Below, one piece after another: positions 24,840-33,472 of a stretch of 64,000 nt of DNA. How positions within the stretch are numbered: the stretch's first letter is position 1; each line of letters begins with the position of its first letter. Under the pieces are notes generated by a model. That model was not told the origin of the DNA and ran no database searches. It was given only the letters and a program-made list of their open reading frames with translations. The position numbers and the translations under genes are program-made. Source of the stretch: an uncultured Oscillibacter sp. Lineage in GTDB: Bacteria; Bacillota; Clostridia; Oscillospirales; Oscillospiraceae. The stretch is from contig CAJTJA010000004.1 in NCBI GenBank assembly GCA_910576845.1, positions 1 to 64,000 on the forward strand, read 5' to 3'.

Positions 24840-25496
24840 ATGAGACTGCAAAGCGCAATTTTTGATATGGACGGCACCCTGCTGGATTCCATGGGGATGT
24901 GGCGGACATTGGGCAGCGTTCTGGCCCAAAATCACGGAGCTGTTCCGCCCCCGGACCTGGATCGCCGGGTGGCTTCCCTGGGCCTGTGGGAGGGCACTGC
25001 CTATTGCAAGAATATCTGTGGCCTTCCCGGTACCGTTGAGGAACTTGTCTCCGAAATCTGGGGGCAGATTGAAGAGTTCTACCAACACCAGGTGCGGCCA
25101 AAACCCGGCCTGATAAAATTCCTCTCCCTTTTGAAAATGGAGGGCGTCTGGATGTACGTTGCCACCGCCACAGACCGGCCGCTCGCTGAAACGGCATTGA
25201 AAACTGCCGGAATTGACGGTTTTTTTCGGGGAATGATTACCAGTCAGGAAGCCGGTCAGAGCAAACGGGAGGGACCGGAAATTTATGAAAGGGCTCTCCG
25301 CCGTCTCCGTTCCAATAAAAAAGACACCGTGGTCTTTGAGGATGCTCTCCACGCCCTTCGGACCGCTAAAGCGGCAGGTTTCCGCACGGCAGCAGTTTAT
25401 GATGCTTCGGAGCCGGATCAGGAGGAAATGCGCCGTTTATCCGACTATTATATCCGGTCCTATGAGGAAATGTTTCATGTAAAAGATTTTGAATAA
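24840..25496 (+). CDS. HAD family hydrolase (beta-phosphoglucomutase/phosphatase-like)
   Basis: This 218-residue protein starts RLQSAIFDMDGTLLDS, HAD motif I with nucleophile Asp and acid/base Asp. TATDRPLAETAL gives motif II, KREGPEIYERAL motif III (Lys), and VVFEDALHALRTAKAAGF motif IV. A helical cap follows motif I, as in subclass I. It would hydrolyse a small phosphate ester; the substrate is unknown. ATG 24840 has AAGGGA seven bases upstream and is preferred over GTG 24822, which would place that site inside the gene. Confidence 0.88.
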   Translation: MRLQSAIFDMDGTLLDSMGMWRTLGSVLAQNHGAVPPPDLDRRVASLGLWEGTAYCKNICGLPGTVEELVSEIWGQIEEFYQHQVRPKPGLIKFLSLLKMEGVWMYVATATDRPLAETALKTAGIDGFFRGMITSQEAGQSKREGPEIYERALRRLRSNKKDTVVFEDALHALRTAKAAGFRTAAVYDASEPDQEEMRRLSDYYIRSYEEMFHVKDFE

Positions 25497-25588
25497 CGCA
25501 AAGCTGTTCTCTTTGTTTCCATGCCGGATTTTGCCGCGCTGCGATTCACTCCGCAAAATCTGTCTGCGCACTCCATCGGTAAATCATA

Positions 25589-25617
25589 TTGACTTTCAGG
25601 CAGTTCTGTGTTAGAAT
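25589..25617 (+). promoter_or_regulatory. Promoter of the SCIFF operon
   Basis: -35 TTGACT (25589-25594), 17-bp spacer, -10 TAGAAT (25612-25617), about 80 bp before scfA. Confidence 0.6.
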
Positions 25618-25699
25618 TTCAAAAATAATAGGTAATCGGCCCTTTTCCCGCTGAAAAGGCGGAACATTTTCAAATTCAATCAGATCGGAGAAGATAAAC

Positions 25700-25840
25700 A
25701 TGAAGAGAATCAAGACTCTGGAAACCCGCAGCTTGTGCGAGAGCGCCAAGAAAGGCGGTTGCGGCGAGTGCCAGACTTCCTGTCAGTCCGCCTGCAAGAC
25801 CTCCTGCGGCGTCGCTAATCAGAAGTGCGAAAAGAAGTAA
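25700..25840 (+). CDS. scfA: SCIFF ribosomal peptide precursor
   Basis: This 46-residue peptide matches SCIFF (six Cys in forty-five), a near-universal clostridial natural-product precursor. CGECQTSCQSACKTSC is the conserved core, followed by VANQKCEKK. The radical-SAM maturase ScfB installs thioether links from Cys sulfur to alpha carbons. Two departures stand out. There are seven Cys (13, 21, 24, 28, 32, 36, 43), the extra one at 13. Position 37 is Gly where the peptide studied with Tte1186 has the acceptor Thr. CGGAGAAG provides the ribosome site. A terminator follows, then scfB. Confidence 0.93.
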   Translation: MKRIKTLETRSLCESAKKGGCGECQTSCQSACKTSCGVANQKCEKK

Positions 25841-25844
25841 AGCA

Positions 25845-25876
25845 AAAAGCGCCGCCTTTGGCGGCGCTTTTCTTTT
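25845..25876 (+). terminator. Terminator between scfA and scfB
   Basis: AAAAGCGCCGCC and GGCGGCGCTTTT form a perfect stem with a 3-base loop, followed by T/C. Partial read-through would give much more peptide mRNA than maturase mRNA. Confidence 0.85.
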
Positions 25877-25922
25877 GCAGCAGTATGATTTTGTTTTGAA
25901 TCTTCTCAGACAGGAGGCCCCT

Positions 25923-27326
25923 ATGGTACATCAGTATAAATTAAATGACTATAATATTGTTTTAGATACCTGTTCCGGCAGCATCCACGTGGTGGATGAA
26001 GTAGCCTATGATGTGATTTCCCTCCTTCCCAGCCATCCGGCAGGAGAAATTACCGCCATTCTGCTGAATAAATATTCAGACCGTCCTGATGTCACAGAGG
26101 ATGAACTCCGGGAATGCATTGCCGATGTGGAGGCTCTGAGAGCATCCGGACAGCTTTATACACCCGACACCTTTGCCGGTATTGCCGGGACATTTAAAGA
26201 ACGCTCCGGCGACGTCGTAAAGGCCCTCTGCCTTCATGTAGCTCACACCTGCAATCTGAACTGTGCCTACTGTTTTGCCAGCCAGGGAAAATACCATGGG
26301 CCGGATGACGGCAGCGGCCGGGCCCTGATGTCTTTTGAAGTGGGCAAGCAGGCCCTGGACTTTCTTATCGCTCATTCGGGGACCCGGACAAACCTGGAGG
26401 TAGACTTCTTCGGCGGTGAACCGTTGATGAACTGGCAGGTAGTCAAAGACCTGGTAGCCTATGCCCGGACGCAGGAGGCCCCTCATCACAAAAAGTTTCG
26501 GTTTACGCTTACTACCAACGGAATGCTTATCGACAAGGATGTCATTGATTTCGCCAATCGGGAGATGGACAATGTAGTCCTTTCCTTGGACGGCCGGAAG
26601 GAAATTCACGACCGCCTTCGGGTGGACTATGCGGGCAACGGCAGTTATGACCGCATTGTTCCCAAATTTCAGGAGCTGGTGAAGGCCCGGGGAGGAACCC
26701 GCTACTATATGCGGGGTACCTTCACTCACGCCAACCCCGATTTTACAAAAGACCTTTTCCATATGGCGGATTTAGGCTTTACGGAGCTGAGCATGGAGCC
26801 GGTGGTCTGTGCACCTGGCGACCCTGCGGCCCTGACGCCGGAGGATCTGGAAATTGTCAAGCGGGAATATGAACTGCTGGCGGCGGAAATGCTGAAAAGG
26901 AACAAAGAAGGCCGTCCTATTACCTTCTATCATTATATGTTGGACCTTACCGGCGGTCCCTGCGTCTACAAGCGCATTTCCGGCTGCGGCTCCGGAACGG
27001 AATATATGGCCGTCACCCCATGGGGAGACCTGTATCCCTGCCATCAATTTGTGGGGGAGGAAGCTTATAAAATGGGGGATGTCTGGAACGGCGTTACCAA
27101 CCCGGCTCTGCGGGATGATTTCCGTTCCTGCAACGCCTATGCCCGGCCTGAGTGCGCGGACTGCTGGGCCAAGCTCTACTGCTCCGGCGGCTGTGCCGCC
27201 AATGCCTACCACGCCTCCGGCTCCATCCGGGGTATCTATGAGCCCGGCTGTGAACTGTTCCGTAAACGCATGGAATGTGCGATTATGCTCCAAGCCGCCC
27301 TGGCAGAGGAAGAGGAATCTACATGA
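25923..27326 (+). CDS. scfB: SCIFF thioether maturase (radical SAM/SPASM)
   Basis: This 467-residue protein has an N-terminal peptide-recognition region to about residue 95 and a radical-SAM motif HTCNLNCAYCFASQGKY. DFFGGEPLMNW follows, and a C-terminal SPASM/Twitch region has auxiliary-cluster cysteines (GPCVYKRISGCGSGTEY, YPCHQF, CNAYARPECADCWAKLYCSGGC and PGCELF). It cleaves SAM and builds Cys-to-alpha-carbon thioethers in the SCIFF peptide. ATG 25923 is chosen for AGGAGG eight bases upstream. The stop overlaps the next gene's start by four bases. Confidence 0.95.
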   Translation: MVHQYKLNDYNIVLDTCSGSIHVVDEVAYDVISLLPSHPAGEITAILLNKYSDRPDVTEDELRECIADVEALRASGQLYTPDTFAGIAGTFKERSGDVVKALCLHVAHTCNLNCAYCFASQGKYHGPDDGSGRALMSFEVGKQALDFLIAHSGTRTNLEVDFFGGEPLMNWQVVKDLVAYARTQEAPHHKKFRFTLTTNGMLIDKDVIDFANREMDNVVLSLDGRKEIHDRLRVDYAGNGSYDRIVPKFQELVKARGGTRYYMRGTFTHANPDFTKDLFHMADLGFTELSMEPVVCAPGDPAALTPEDLEIVKREYELLAAEMLKRNKEGRPITFYHYMLDLTGGPCVYKRISGCGSGTEYMAVTPWGDLYPCHQFVGEEAYKMGDVWNGVTNPALRDDFRSCNAYARPECADCWAKLYCSGGCAANAYHASGSIRGIYEPGCELFRKRMECAIMLQAALAEEEEST

Positions 27327-28657
27327 CCACGCCTGTGGCGGATTTTATCCGCTCCTATGCTAGCTTAAAAACGGCACGGTTTCACATGCCGGGACACAAA
27401 GGCCGGGAATTTTTAGGCTGTGAGTCTTTCGATATTACAGAAATTTTTGGGGCAGATGCTCTCTATGAGGCGGAAGGAATCATTTCCCTGAGTGAAAAAA
27501 ACGCCTCTGCCCTGTTCGGTTCCGGAGGAACATTTTACTCTACGGAGGGTTCCAGTCAGTGTATTCGGGCCATGCTCTATCTAGCGCTGACAAACCGGCC
27601 GCAGAGTGTACCGCCAGTCATCCTGGCTGCCCGGAACGTCCATAAGGCTTTCATCTATGCCGCCGCTCTGTTGGATTTTAAAATTGTCTGGATATGGCCG
27701 GAGGAACATCACTCCCTATGCGCCTGTCCTATTACAGCGGAAAAACTGGACCACTGCTTATCCTCTCTGGATGTTCCGCCTGCCGCCGTCTATCTTACCA
27801 GCCCGGATTATTTGGGCGGTATGGCGGATATATCTTCTCTTGCGCAGGTCTGCCGCCGCTATGGAACCTTGCTGCTGGTGGATAATGCCCATGGAGCATA
27901 TCTTCGTTTCCTGACCCCTTCCCGGCACCCGCTGGACTGCGGAGCAGATATCTGCTGTGATTCCGCTCACAAAACTCTCCCTGTTCTTACCGGCGGAGCT
28001 TATCTGCATCTTGCAAAAACTCTTCCGGAGTCCTTTCAACGCCGGGCTAAAGCAGCATTGGCCTTGTTCGGTTCCACCAGCCCCTCTTATTTGACGCTGG
28101 CCTCTCTGGATATATGTAATGCCTATCTCAGTCAGGATTACTCTTTCCGCTTGTCGGAAACAGTAAAAAAACTGAACCGTCTGCGTGAAACTCTGTCTGC
28201 CGGGGGATGGAAAACGGAAGCTTCCGATCCTCTTCGTCTGACGCTTCGCACTCCGGCAGGACTGACCGGACAACACCTTGCAGAGCGTCTGCGGCGGAAC
28301 GGCATCGAATGCGAATATGCAGACAGAGACTATTTGGTTCTGATGGCTGCACCGGAAAACCGAGAAGAGGATTTTTTTAAAACAGCAAAAATTCTTGATA
28401 AAAATTGTGTTCCTGCCGCCCCAGATATTATTTTGCCTCAGGCAAGAGGAACCCAGGTATTATCTGTTCGGCAGGCGCTGTTTTCTCCCTGCCAGTCCGT
28501 TCCCACGGAAAAGAGCCTTGGCAAAATCTGTGGAACACCCACTGTGAGCTGTCCTCCAGCCATTCCCATAGTAGTTCCCGGAGAGAGAATTGAGCAGGAA
28601 GCAGTGGAGTTGTTTCAATATTACGGCATTAAAACAGTGGATATTTTAAAAGACTAG
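27323..28657 (+). CDS. Orn/Lys/Arg decarboxylase-like PLP enzyme
   Basis: This 444-residue protein shows the major domain of the Orn/Lys/Arg decarboxylase family. TARFHMPGHKGREFL near the start is the family hallmark. GSGGTFYSTEGSSQCIRAM binds PLP phosphate, LLLVDNAHGAYLRF holds the ring-contacting Asp, and CCDSAHKTLPVLTGGAY the Schiff-base Lys. It is of the short clostridial type, lacking the N-terminal wing domain. The likely reaction is basic amino acid to polyamine precursor. ATGA overlap with scfB shows coupling, so a role in or beside SCIFF production cannot be excluded. Confidence 0.88.
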   Translation: MTTPVADFIRSYASLKTARFHMPGHKGREFLGCESFDITEIFGADALYEAEGIISLSEKNASALFGSGGTFYSTEGSSQCIRAMLYLALTNRPQSVPPVILAARNVHKAFIYAAALLDFKIVWIWPEEHHSLCACPITAEKLDHCLSSLDVPPAAVYLTSPDYLGGMADISSLAQVCRRYGTLLLVDNAHGAYLRFLTPSRHPLDCGADICCDSAHKTLPVLTGGAYLHLAKTLPESFQRRAKAALALFGSTSPSYLTLASLDICNAYLSQDYSFRLSETVKKLNRLRETLSAGGWKTEASDPLRLTLRTPAGLTGQHLAERLRRNGIECEYADRDYLVLMAAPENREEDFFKTAKILDKNCVPAAPDIILPQARGTQVLSVRQALFSPCQSVPTEKSLGKICGTPTVSCPPAIPIVVPGERIEQEAVELFQYYGIKTVDILKD

Positions 28658-28708
28658 CAAAGCGGATACGGTTGAAAATCAGAAATTGAGACACACTATA
28701 TACCGACG

Positions 28709-28738
28709 CCCCGTTCCTCTGGAGCGGGACAAATTTTT
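28709..28738 (+). terminator. Terminator-like hairpin
   Basis: CCCCGTTCC and GGAGCGGG pair around a 3-base loop, then AAATTTTTC. It separates the decarboxylase-like gene from the ferredoxin. Confidence 0.55.
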
Positions 28739-28757
28739 CATTTGATTGGAGAAGCAT

Positions 28758-28937
28758 ATGGACGCAAGCGTAAATGAAAACTGCATCGGCTGTGGCCTCT
28801 GCGCCGGAAACTGTCCAGAGGTGTTTTCCATGGGAGACGACGGATTCGCCCACGGCGGAAATATCCCTGATGGAATGCTGGACGCGGCTCAGGCGGCCCG
28901 GGATGAGTGCCCTGTCAGCGCCATCAGCATTGGTTAA
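28758..28937 (+). CDS. Small ferredoxin, one [4Fe-4S] cluster
   Basis: This 59-residue acidic protein has CIGCGLCAGNCPEVF near its start and ECPVSAISI near its end, giving four Cys for one [4Fe-4S] cluster, like the 60-residue monocluster ferredoxins of clostridia. It carries electrons in the cytoplasm for unknown partners. TTGGAG lies six bases before ATG 28758. It ends 118 bases before a strong bidirectional terminator and stands alone. Confidence 0.9.
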   Translation: MDASVNENCIGCGLCAGNCPEVFSMGDDGFAHGGNIPDGMLDAAQAARDECPVSAISIG

Positions 28938-29054
28938 CCCTAAATAGAGCGGCTGTCTGTACAATGAAATTGGCATGGTAAAGCCGCCGGCAAGAAAATC
29001 GAAAAGAAATACAACATGAAATGATATTTTTCCATTTCTCGTTCTTTACAGCAC

Positions 29055-29098
29055 AAGGCCTCCTATGAAGTGATGATATCCTTCATAGGAGGCCTTTC
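29055..29098. terminator. Bidirectional terminator
   Basis: AAGGCCTCCTATGAAG and CTTCATAGGAGGCCTT form a perfect 16-bp stem, with TTTCATTT after it, between convergent ferredoxin and EF-G-like genes. Confidence 0.85.
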
Positions 29099-29153
29099 AT
29101 TTACCGGTTCTTTAAACTGCTCCCCAGAAAAACAGATTTCGCTTTCTCAGGCT

Positions 29154-31223
29154 TTATTGCTCCGCCATAGCCTTTGCCTCAGCAATGGCTTTCTCCTGAG
29201 CGGCAGGAGGACAATCTTCATAGCGCACGAAATGGAAGGTAAAACTGCCGCGGCTCTGCGTCATAGACCTGAGATCAATAGCATATGTTCCCATTTCAGC
29301 CATCGGCACTTCAGCGGAAATTACCTGATTTCCATCACCGGTGGGGTCCATACCCATAACACGGCCCCGCCGCTTGTTCAAATCACCAATCACATCGCCC
29401 ATATAGCTGTCGGGCACCGTAACCTTCAATTCTCCAACAGGCTCCAGCAGCACGGGATTGGCCTCAGGGAGGGCAGCCTTATAAGCCAGCTGGGCAGCAG
29501 TTTTAAAAGCAATTTCGGAGGAATCTACCGGGTGATAAGAGCCATCATAGAGAACGGCTTTCAAATTTACTACGGGATATCCCGCTAAGGGACCATGAAC
29601 ACAGGCCTCCCGAAGTCCCTTCTCGACAGCCGGGAAGAAATTCCGCGGCACAGAACCGCCGAAGACCTCCTCCGCAAAAATCATATCTTCCTCATCGGGG
29701 TTGTACTCAAAACGAATCCACACATCGCCGAACTGGCCGCTGCCGCCGGTCTGCTTCTTGTGGCGGCCCTGTTTTTGAACAGTCTTCCGAATTTTCTCAC
29801 GATAGGGCACCCGGGTGGGTTTCAGCTCCGCCTCTACATTGAAGCGGCTCTTCAGCTTGCTGACCAACACGTCAATCTGCATATCTCCAGCGCCGGAAAC
29901 CACCATTTGATGCGTCTCAGCGTTGTTGTTGACCGAGAATGTGGGGTCTTCTTCATTGAGGCGGCTGAGTCCCTGAGCGATCTTGTCCTCCTGCCCCCGC
30001 GTCTTAGGCAGAATGGCCACGGAATAGCAGGGCTCGGCAAAGGGAATATTCTTCAGACTGACTACTTTCCGCTCATCGCAAAGGGTATCGCCGGTCTTAA
30101 TGTCCATTTTTGCAATGGCTCCGATATCACCGCAGACCAGTTCCTTGACTTCGGTATTTTTCTTGCCCCGGATGCTGTACAAGCGTCCCAGTTTTACCTT
30201 TTCACCGGTACGGGCATTGACCATTGGCATATCCGGCGTAATGCTTCCGGAGAGCACCTTGACAAAGGAATATTTACCGTACTGGTCAGAAATGGTCTTG
30301 AATACGAAAGCTGTAGGGACACCACCGGGAGAAACTACAAATTCTTCCGTTTCGCCGTCTGCTTTGGTAGCCTTATGATAATTGCCTTCCACAGGGTTAG
30401 GCAGCAGATCCACAATGTTATCCATCAGCATCAGAGAACCCAGGCAGCCCACAGCGGAACCGCAGAGGACAGGGAACAGGCTCAATTCCCGTACGCCCTG
30501 ACGAAGACCCTGAATCATCTCGGCATAAGTGAAATCTTCGCCTTCAAAGAATTTGTTCATCAGTTCTTCACTGGTCTCCGCCACAGATTCCTTCAGTGCA
30601 TCATGGAATTCGGCAACAACATCGGCCTTATCGGAGGGAAGCTCGATCTCTACCCGCTTAAGCTTCTGCATTTCATAAGCACGTTTATTCAAAACGTCGA
30701 TAATACCAGTGACACGTTTATCACTGTCCCAGATGGGTACTACTACAGGCGCAATTTTTTTGCCAAAACGCTCCCGAAGAGCTTCAAAAGTGGCATTGTA
30801 ATCACTGTTGTCTTCATCCGTTTTGGAAATGTAGATAAAGCGGGGCATATTCCGCTCCTCACAGTATTTCCAAGCCTTTTCCAGACCCACAGACACGCCG
30901 TCCTTAGCGGAACAGACAATAACAGCCGCATCCGCAGCCCGAAGAGCTGCCATGGCTTCCCCGGCGAAATCAAAAGCGCCGGGAGTATCCATCAGATTGA
31001 TTCGGCTTCCTTTATAGTCCAGAGGAGCCACAGAGAGAGAAAGGGAAATCTGACGTTTAATCTCCTCAGGATCATAGTCACAAACAGTGTTTCCATCGGC
31101 GGCACGGCCCATTCTATCAATGACGCCAGTCATATAGAGCAGGCTCTCGGCCAGGGCGGTCTTGCCGCTGCCGCTGTGCCCCAGCAGACAGACGTTGCGG
31201 ATGTTCTGTACAGAATAGCTCAT
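29154..31223 (-). CDS. Elongation factor G-like paralogue
   Basis: This 689-residue GTPase has EF-G layout. The P-loop is GHSGSGKTALAESL, switch II is DTPGAFDFAGEAM, and domains II-V fill the rest to the C-terminus. The guanine-specificity motif is SKTD where EF-G has NKMD or NKxD. Together with the short G domain this places it among the EF-G-2/EF-G-like paralogues, found in many Firmicutes, whose function is poorly known. It is not the fusA of a str operon, because no rps genes are near. ATG 31223 follows AAGGAG; TTG 31229 and GTG 31235 are alternatives. Confidence 0.87.
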   Translation of the reverse strand: MSYSVQNIRNVCLLGHSGSGKTALAESLLYMTGVIDRMGRAADGNTVCDYDPEEIKRQISLSLSVAPLDYKGSRINLMDTPGAFDFAGEAMAALRAADAAVIVCSAKDGVSVGLEKAWKYCEERNMPRFIYISKTDEDNSDYNATFEALRERFGKKIAPVVVPIWDSDKRVTGIIDVLNKRAYEMQKLKRVEIELPSDKADVVAEFHDALKESVAETSEELMNKFFEGEDFTYAEMIQGLRQGVRELSLFPVLCGSAVGCLGSLMLMDNIVDLLPNPVEGNYHKATKADGETEEFVVSPGGVPTAFVFKTISDQYGKYSFVKVLSGSITPDMPMVNARTGEKVKLGRLYSIRGKKNTEVKELVCGDIGAIAKMDIKTGDTLCDERKVVSLKNIPFAEPCYSVAILPKTRGQEDKIAQGLSRLNEEDPTFSVNNNAETHQMVVSGAGDMQIDVLVSKLKSRFNVEAELKPTRVPYREKIRKTVQKQGRHKKQTGGSGQFGDVWIRFEYNPDEEDMIFAEEVFGGSVPRNFFPAVEKGLREACVHGPLAGYPVVNLKAVLYDGSYHPVDSSEIAFKTAAQLAYKAALPEANPVLLEPVGELKVTVPDSYMGDVIGDLNKRRGRVMGMDPTGDGNQVISAEVPMAEMGTYAIDLRSMTQSRGSFTFHFVRYEDCPPAAQEKAIAEAKAMAEQ

Positions 31224-31401
31224 GTTCAATACCACTCCTTATTTTTGCTGTCCATGCGGCCGGGGCCGCAAGCGTTTAATATATGAATTATACAGCACCT
31301 AAGCGAGTATTACAACTAAAATTTTGGGCAAAATCACATTTATGCTTCCCCTCCAAAATGCTGGTTAAAAATTCGTCAATTTACATATGGTAAAAGCCGG
31401 A

Positions 31402-31436
31402 AGAACCTGCCGCAAACATTGCGGCAGGTTCTTTCT
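31402..31436 (-). terminator. Terminator of the phospho-sugar mutase gene
   Basis: AGAACCTGCCGC and GCGGCAGGTTCT form a perfect 12-bp stem with a 7-base loop just past the stop. Confidence 0.75.
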
Positions 31437-31465
31437 TTTGCAAGCTTTTCAGCATTAATACGCTT

Positions 31466-33193
31466 TTATTTTTGCAGAGCGTCTACCCACACGCCATATT
31501 TGTCCACATTTGCCTTGGCATCCGCGGCGTTTTTTCCCTGGGTGAGAATATAGACCTTGATTTTCGGTTCCGTACCGGAAGGACGGACGATAATAGAAGT
31601 GCCGTCCTCCATCTCAAACCGCAGGACATTGGACCCGGATAGTTCCATGGCGCTTTTTGTCCCAGTCACACAGTCTGTCACGGATCCATCGCTGTAATCT
31701 TTGAACTGAATTACATTTACACCGGAAATCTCTGCCGGGGGAGTCTCCCGGAGTCCTTTCATCAGGTTTGCCATGTCCTTCAAGCCATCCAGACCAGGCA
31801 TAACCAAATTATAGGTATGCTCCGCAAAATAGCCGTACTTTTCATACAGGGCCGTCAGCGCATCCGCCAGAGTTTTACCCTGGGCTGCGTACCAGGCCGC
31901 CATTTCCGTCAGCAGCAGAGCCGCCGTCACGGCGTCTTTATCCCGGACATAATCCCCCAGCATATATCCATAGCTTTCTTCATAGGAGAAGATTACCTTG
32001 CCCTCACCGCTGTTTTCCAGCTTGTCCTTCTTTTCTGCCAAAAATTTAAAGCCGGTGAAGGTATCAAAACACTGAAGACCGTTTACTTCCGCTACCTTTC
32101 GAGCCATTTCCGTGGTAACAATGGTTTTCAATGCCACCGGCTTCTCCGGCATATTGCCTGCCCGCTTTTTTGCGCCGATCAGATAGTCCAGCAGCAGTAC
32201 ACCCGTCTGATTGCCAGTGATGACCTTGAACTCGCCATCCTTGTCCCGAACCATAATTCCCACCCGGTCCGCGTCAGGATCGGAACCCAGAATAAAGTCC
32301 GCACCTTCTTTTTTTGCCAAATCCACAGCCAGATAAAAGCCTTCCGGGTTTTCCGGGTTCGGAGAAACCACTGTGGGGAAATCTCCGTCGATAACCATTT
32401 GTTCCGGGACACAAATTAAATGTTTCACTCCAAGACGGGTCAAGGCTTCCGGAATCAGCTTATGGCCAGTGCCATGGAACGGAGTATAGACCATCTTAAA
32501 ACTGTCGGATACCCGCTCAACCGTTTCCTTATCATTGACCTGCTCCATGACATTTTTCAAAAATTTCTCATCAGTTTCCGAGCCTAAAATTTCAATTATG
32601 CCTTTTTGAACAGCCTCATCATAATCCATGCGTTTAATATCGCTAAAGATATCAATTTCTCCCAGGCGTCTTGCAATGGCATCGGCATGATGAGGGGGAA
32701 GCTGAGCGCCGTCCTGCCAATAGACCTTATAACCGTTGTATTCTTTAGGGTTATGGCTGGCAGTAACGTTGATTCCTGCCTGACAGTGATATTCCCGGAC
32801 AGCAAAGCTCAGCTCCGGAGTAGGGCGGAGAGATTCAAAAATTCTGACATGAATGCCATTGGCCGCACATACTTCGGCCGCCGCTTTCGCAAACTCGGCA
32901 GAGTGATTACGGCAGTCCATACAAATAGCCACACCGCGTTTTTTTCCTTCTTCTCCCTCGGCACAGATTACGTCTGCAAAGCCCTGCGTAGCCCAGCGAA
33001 TAACATGTATGTTCATATTGTGCAGACCGGTGCACATTGTTCCGCGAAGACCCGCAGTACCAAATTCCAAGGGGCCATAAAAACGGGACTCAATCTCCTT
33101 TGGATCCTGCTTGATCGCCTCAAGCTCACCATGTTCTTCGGCACTCAGAGCGGGGCTGCCCAGCCACTTTTCATATTCTTTCATAAAATCCAT
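31466..33193 (-). CDS. Phospho-sugar mutase (phosphoglucomutase)
   Basis: This 575-residue alpha-D-phosphohexomutase has the active-site phosphoserine loop NVTASHNPKEYNGYKVYW near residue 145 and the metal loop GSDPDADRVGIMV near 305. The sugar-binding SYEESYGYMLGDYVRDKD lies near 410, and the C-terminal phosphate site is IVRPSGTEPKIKVY. It interconverts glucose-1-phosphate and glucose-6-phosphate, feeding cell-wall and glycan precursors. N-terminal FGTAGLRGTM is typical of the PgcA/PGM2 branch. It is a single gene divergent from dnaA. Confidence 0.93.
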   Translation of the reverse strand: MDFMKEYEKWLGSPALSAEEHGELEAIKQDPKEIESRFYGPLEFGTAGLRGTMCTGLHNMNIHVIRWATQGFADVICAEGEEGKKRGVAICMDCRNHSAEFAKAAAEVCAANGIHVRIFESLRPTPELSFAVREYHCQAGINVTASHNPKEYNGYKVYWQDGAQLPPHHADAIARRLGEIDIFSDIKRMDYDEAVQKGIIEILGSETDEKFLKNVMEQVNDKETVERVSDSFKMVYTPFHGTGHKLIPEALTRLGVKHLICVPEQMVIDGDFPTVVSPNPENPEGFYLAVDLAKKEGADFILGSDPDADRVGIMVRDKDGEFKVITGNQTGVLLLDYLIGAKKRAGNMPEKPVALKTIVTTEMARKVAEVNGLQCFDTFTGFKFLAEKKDKLENSGEGKVIFSYEESYGYMLGDYVRDKDAVTAALLLTEMAAWYAAQGKTLADALTALYEKYGYFAEHTYNLVMPGLDGLKDMANLMKGLRETPPAEISGVNVIQFKDYSDGSVTDCVTGTKSAMELSGSNVLRFEMEDGTSIIVRPSGTEPKIKVYILTQGKNAADAKANVDKYGVWVDALQK

Positions 33194-33400
33194 AGCAATG
33201 CTCCTCCTTTTACGAACGCCGCATGTCCTTTTGATGGATTTTTACAACGTTCCATTCCTGATAAGCAGCAAAATTATTCATGCCGCACAAAATTATTATA
33301 AGTGCATCTTTCATAGTTGTCAAGAATTGCTTATTTGTCCTGATTTTTACAAACTGCATTTTTTCTGTTTAAAATCAAATCCTTATTATTAGAATATGTA

Positions 33401-33429
33401 TTGCCAATAAATCCTTTTTCTGTTATAAT
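33401..33429 (+). promoter_or_regulatory. Promoter of dnaA
   Basis: -35 TTGCCA (33401-33406), 17-bp spacer, -10 TATAAT (33424-33429). The -10 is a perfect consensus. Confidence 0.75.
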
Positions 33430-33472
33430 AAACAAATGATTTTTATTTTTAATAAAGAGAGGTGTTTTCTTT

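Noticed and set aside
29595..31286. 563-residue plus-strand open frame over the EF-G paralogue
   Set aside because: Antisense shadow: the minus strand carries complete EF-G motifs, and the plus frame has no family signal or ribosome site.
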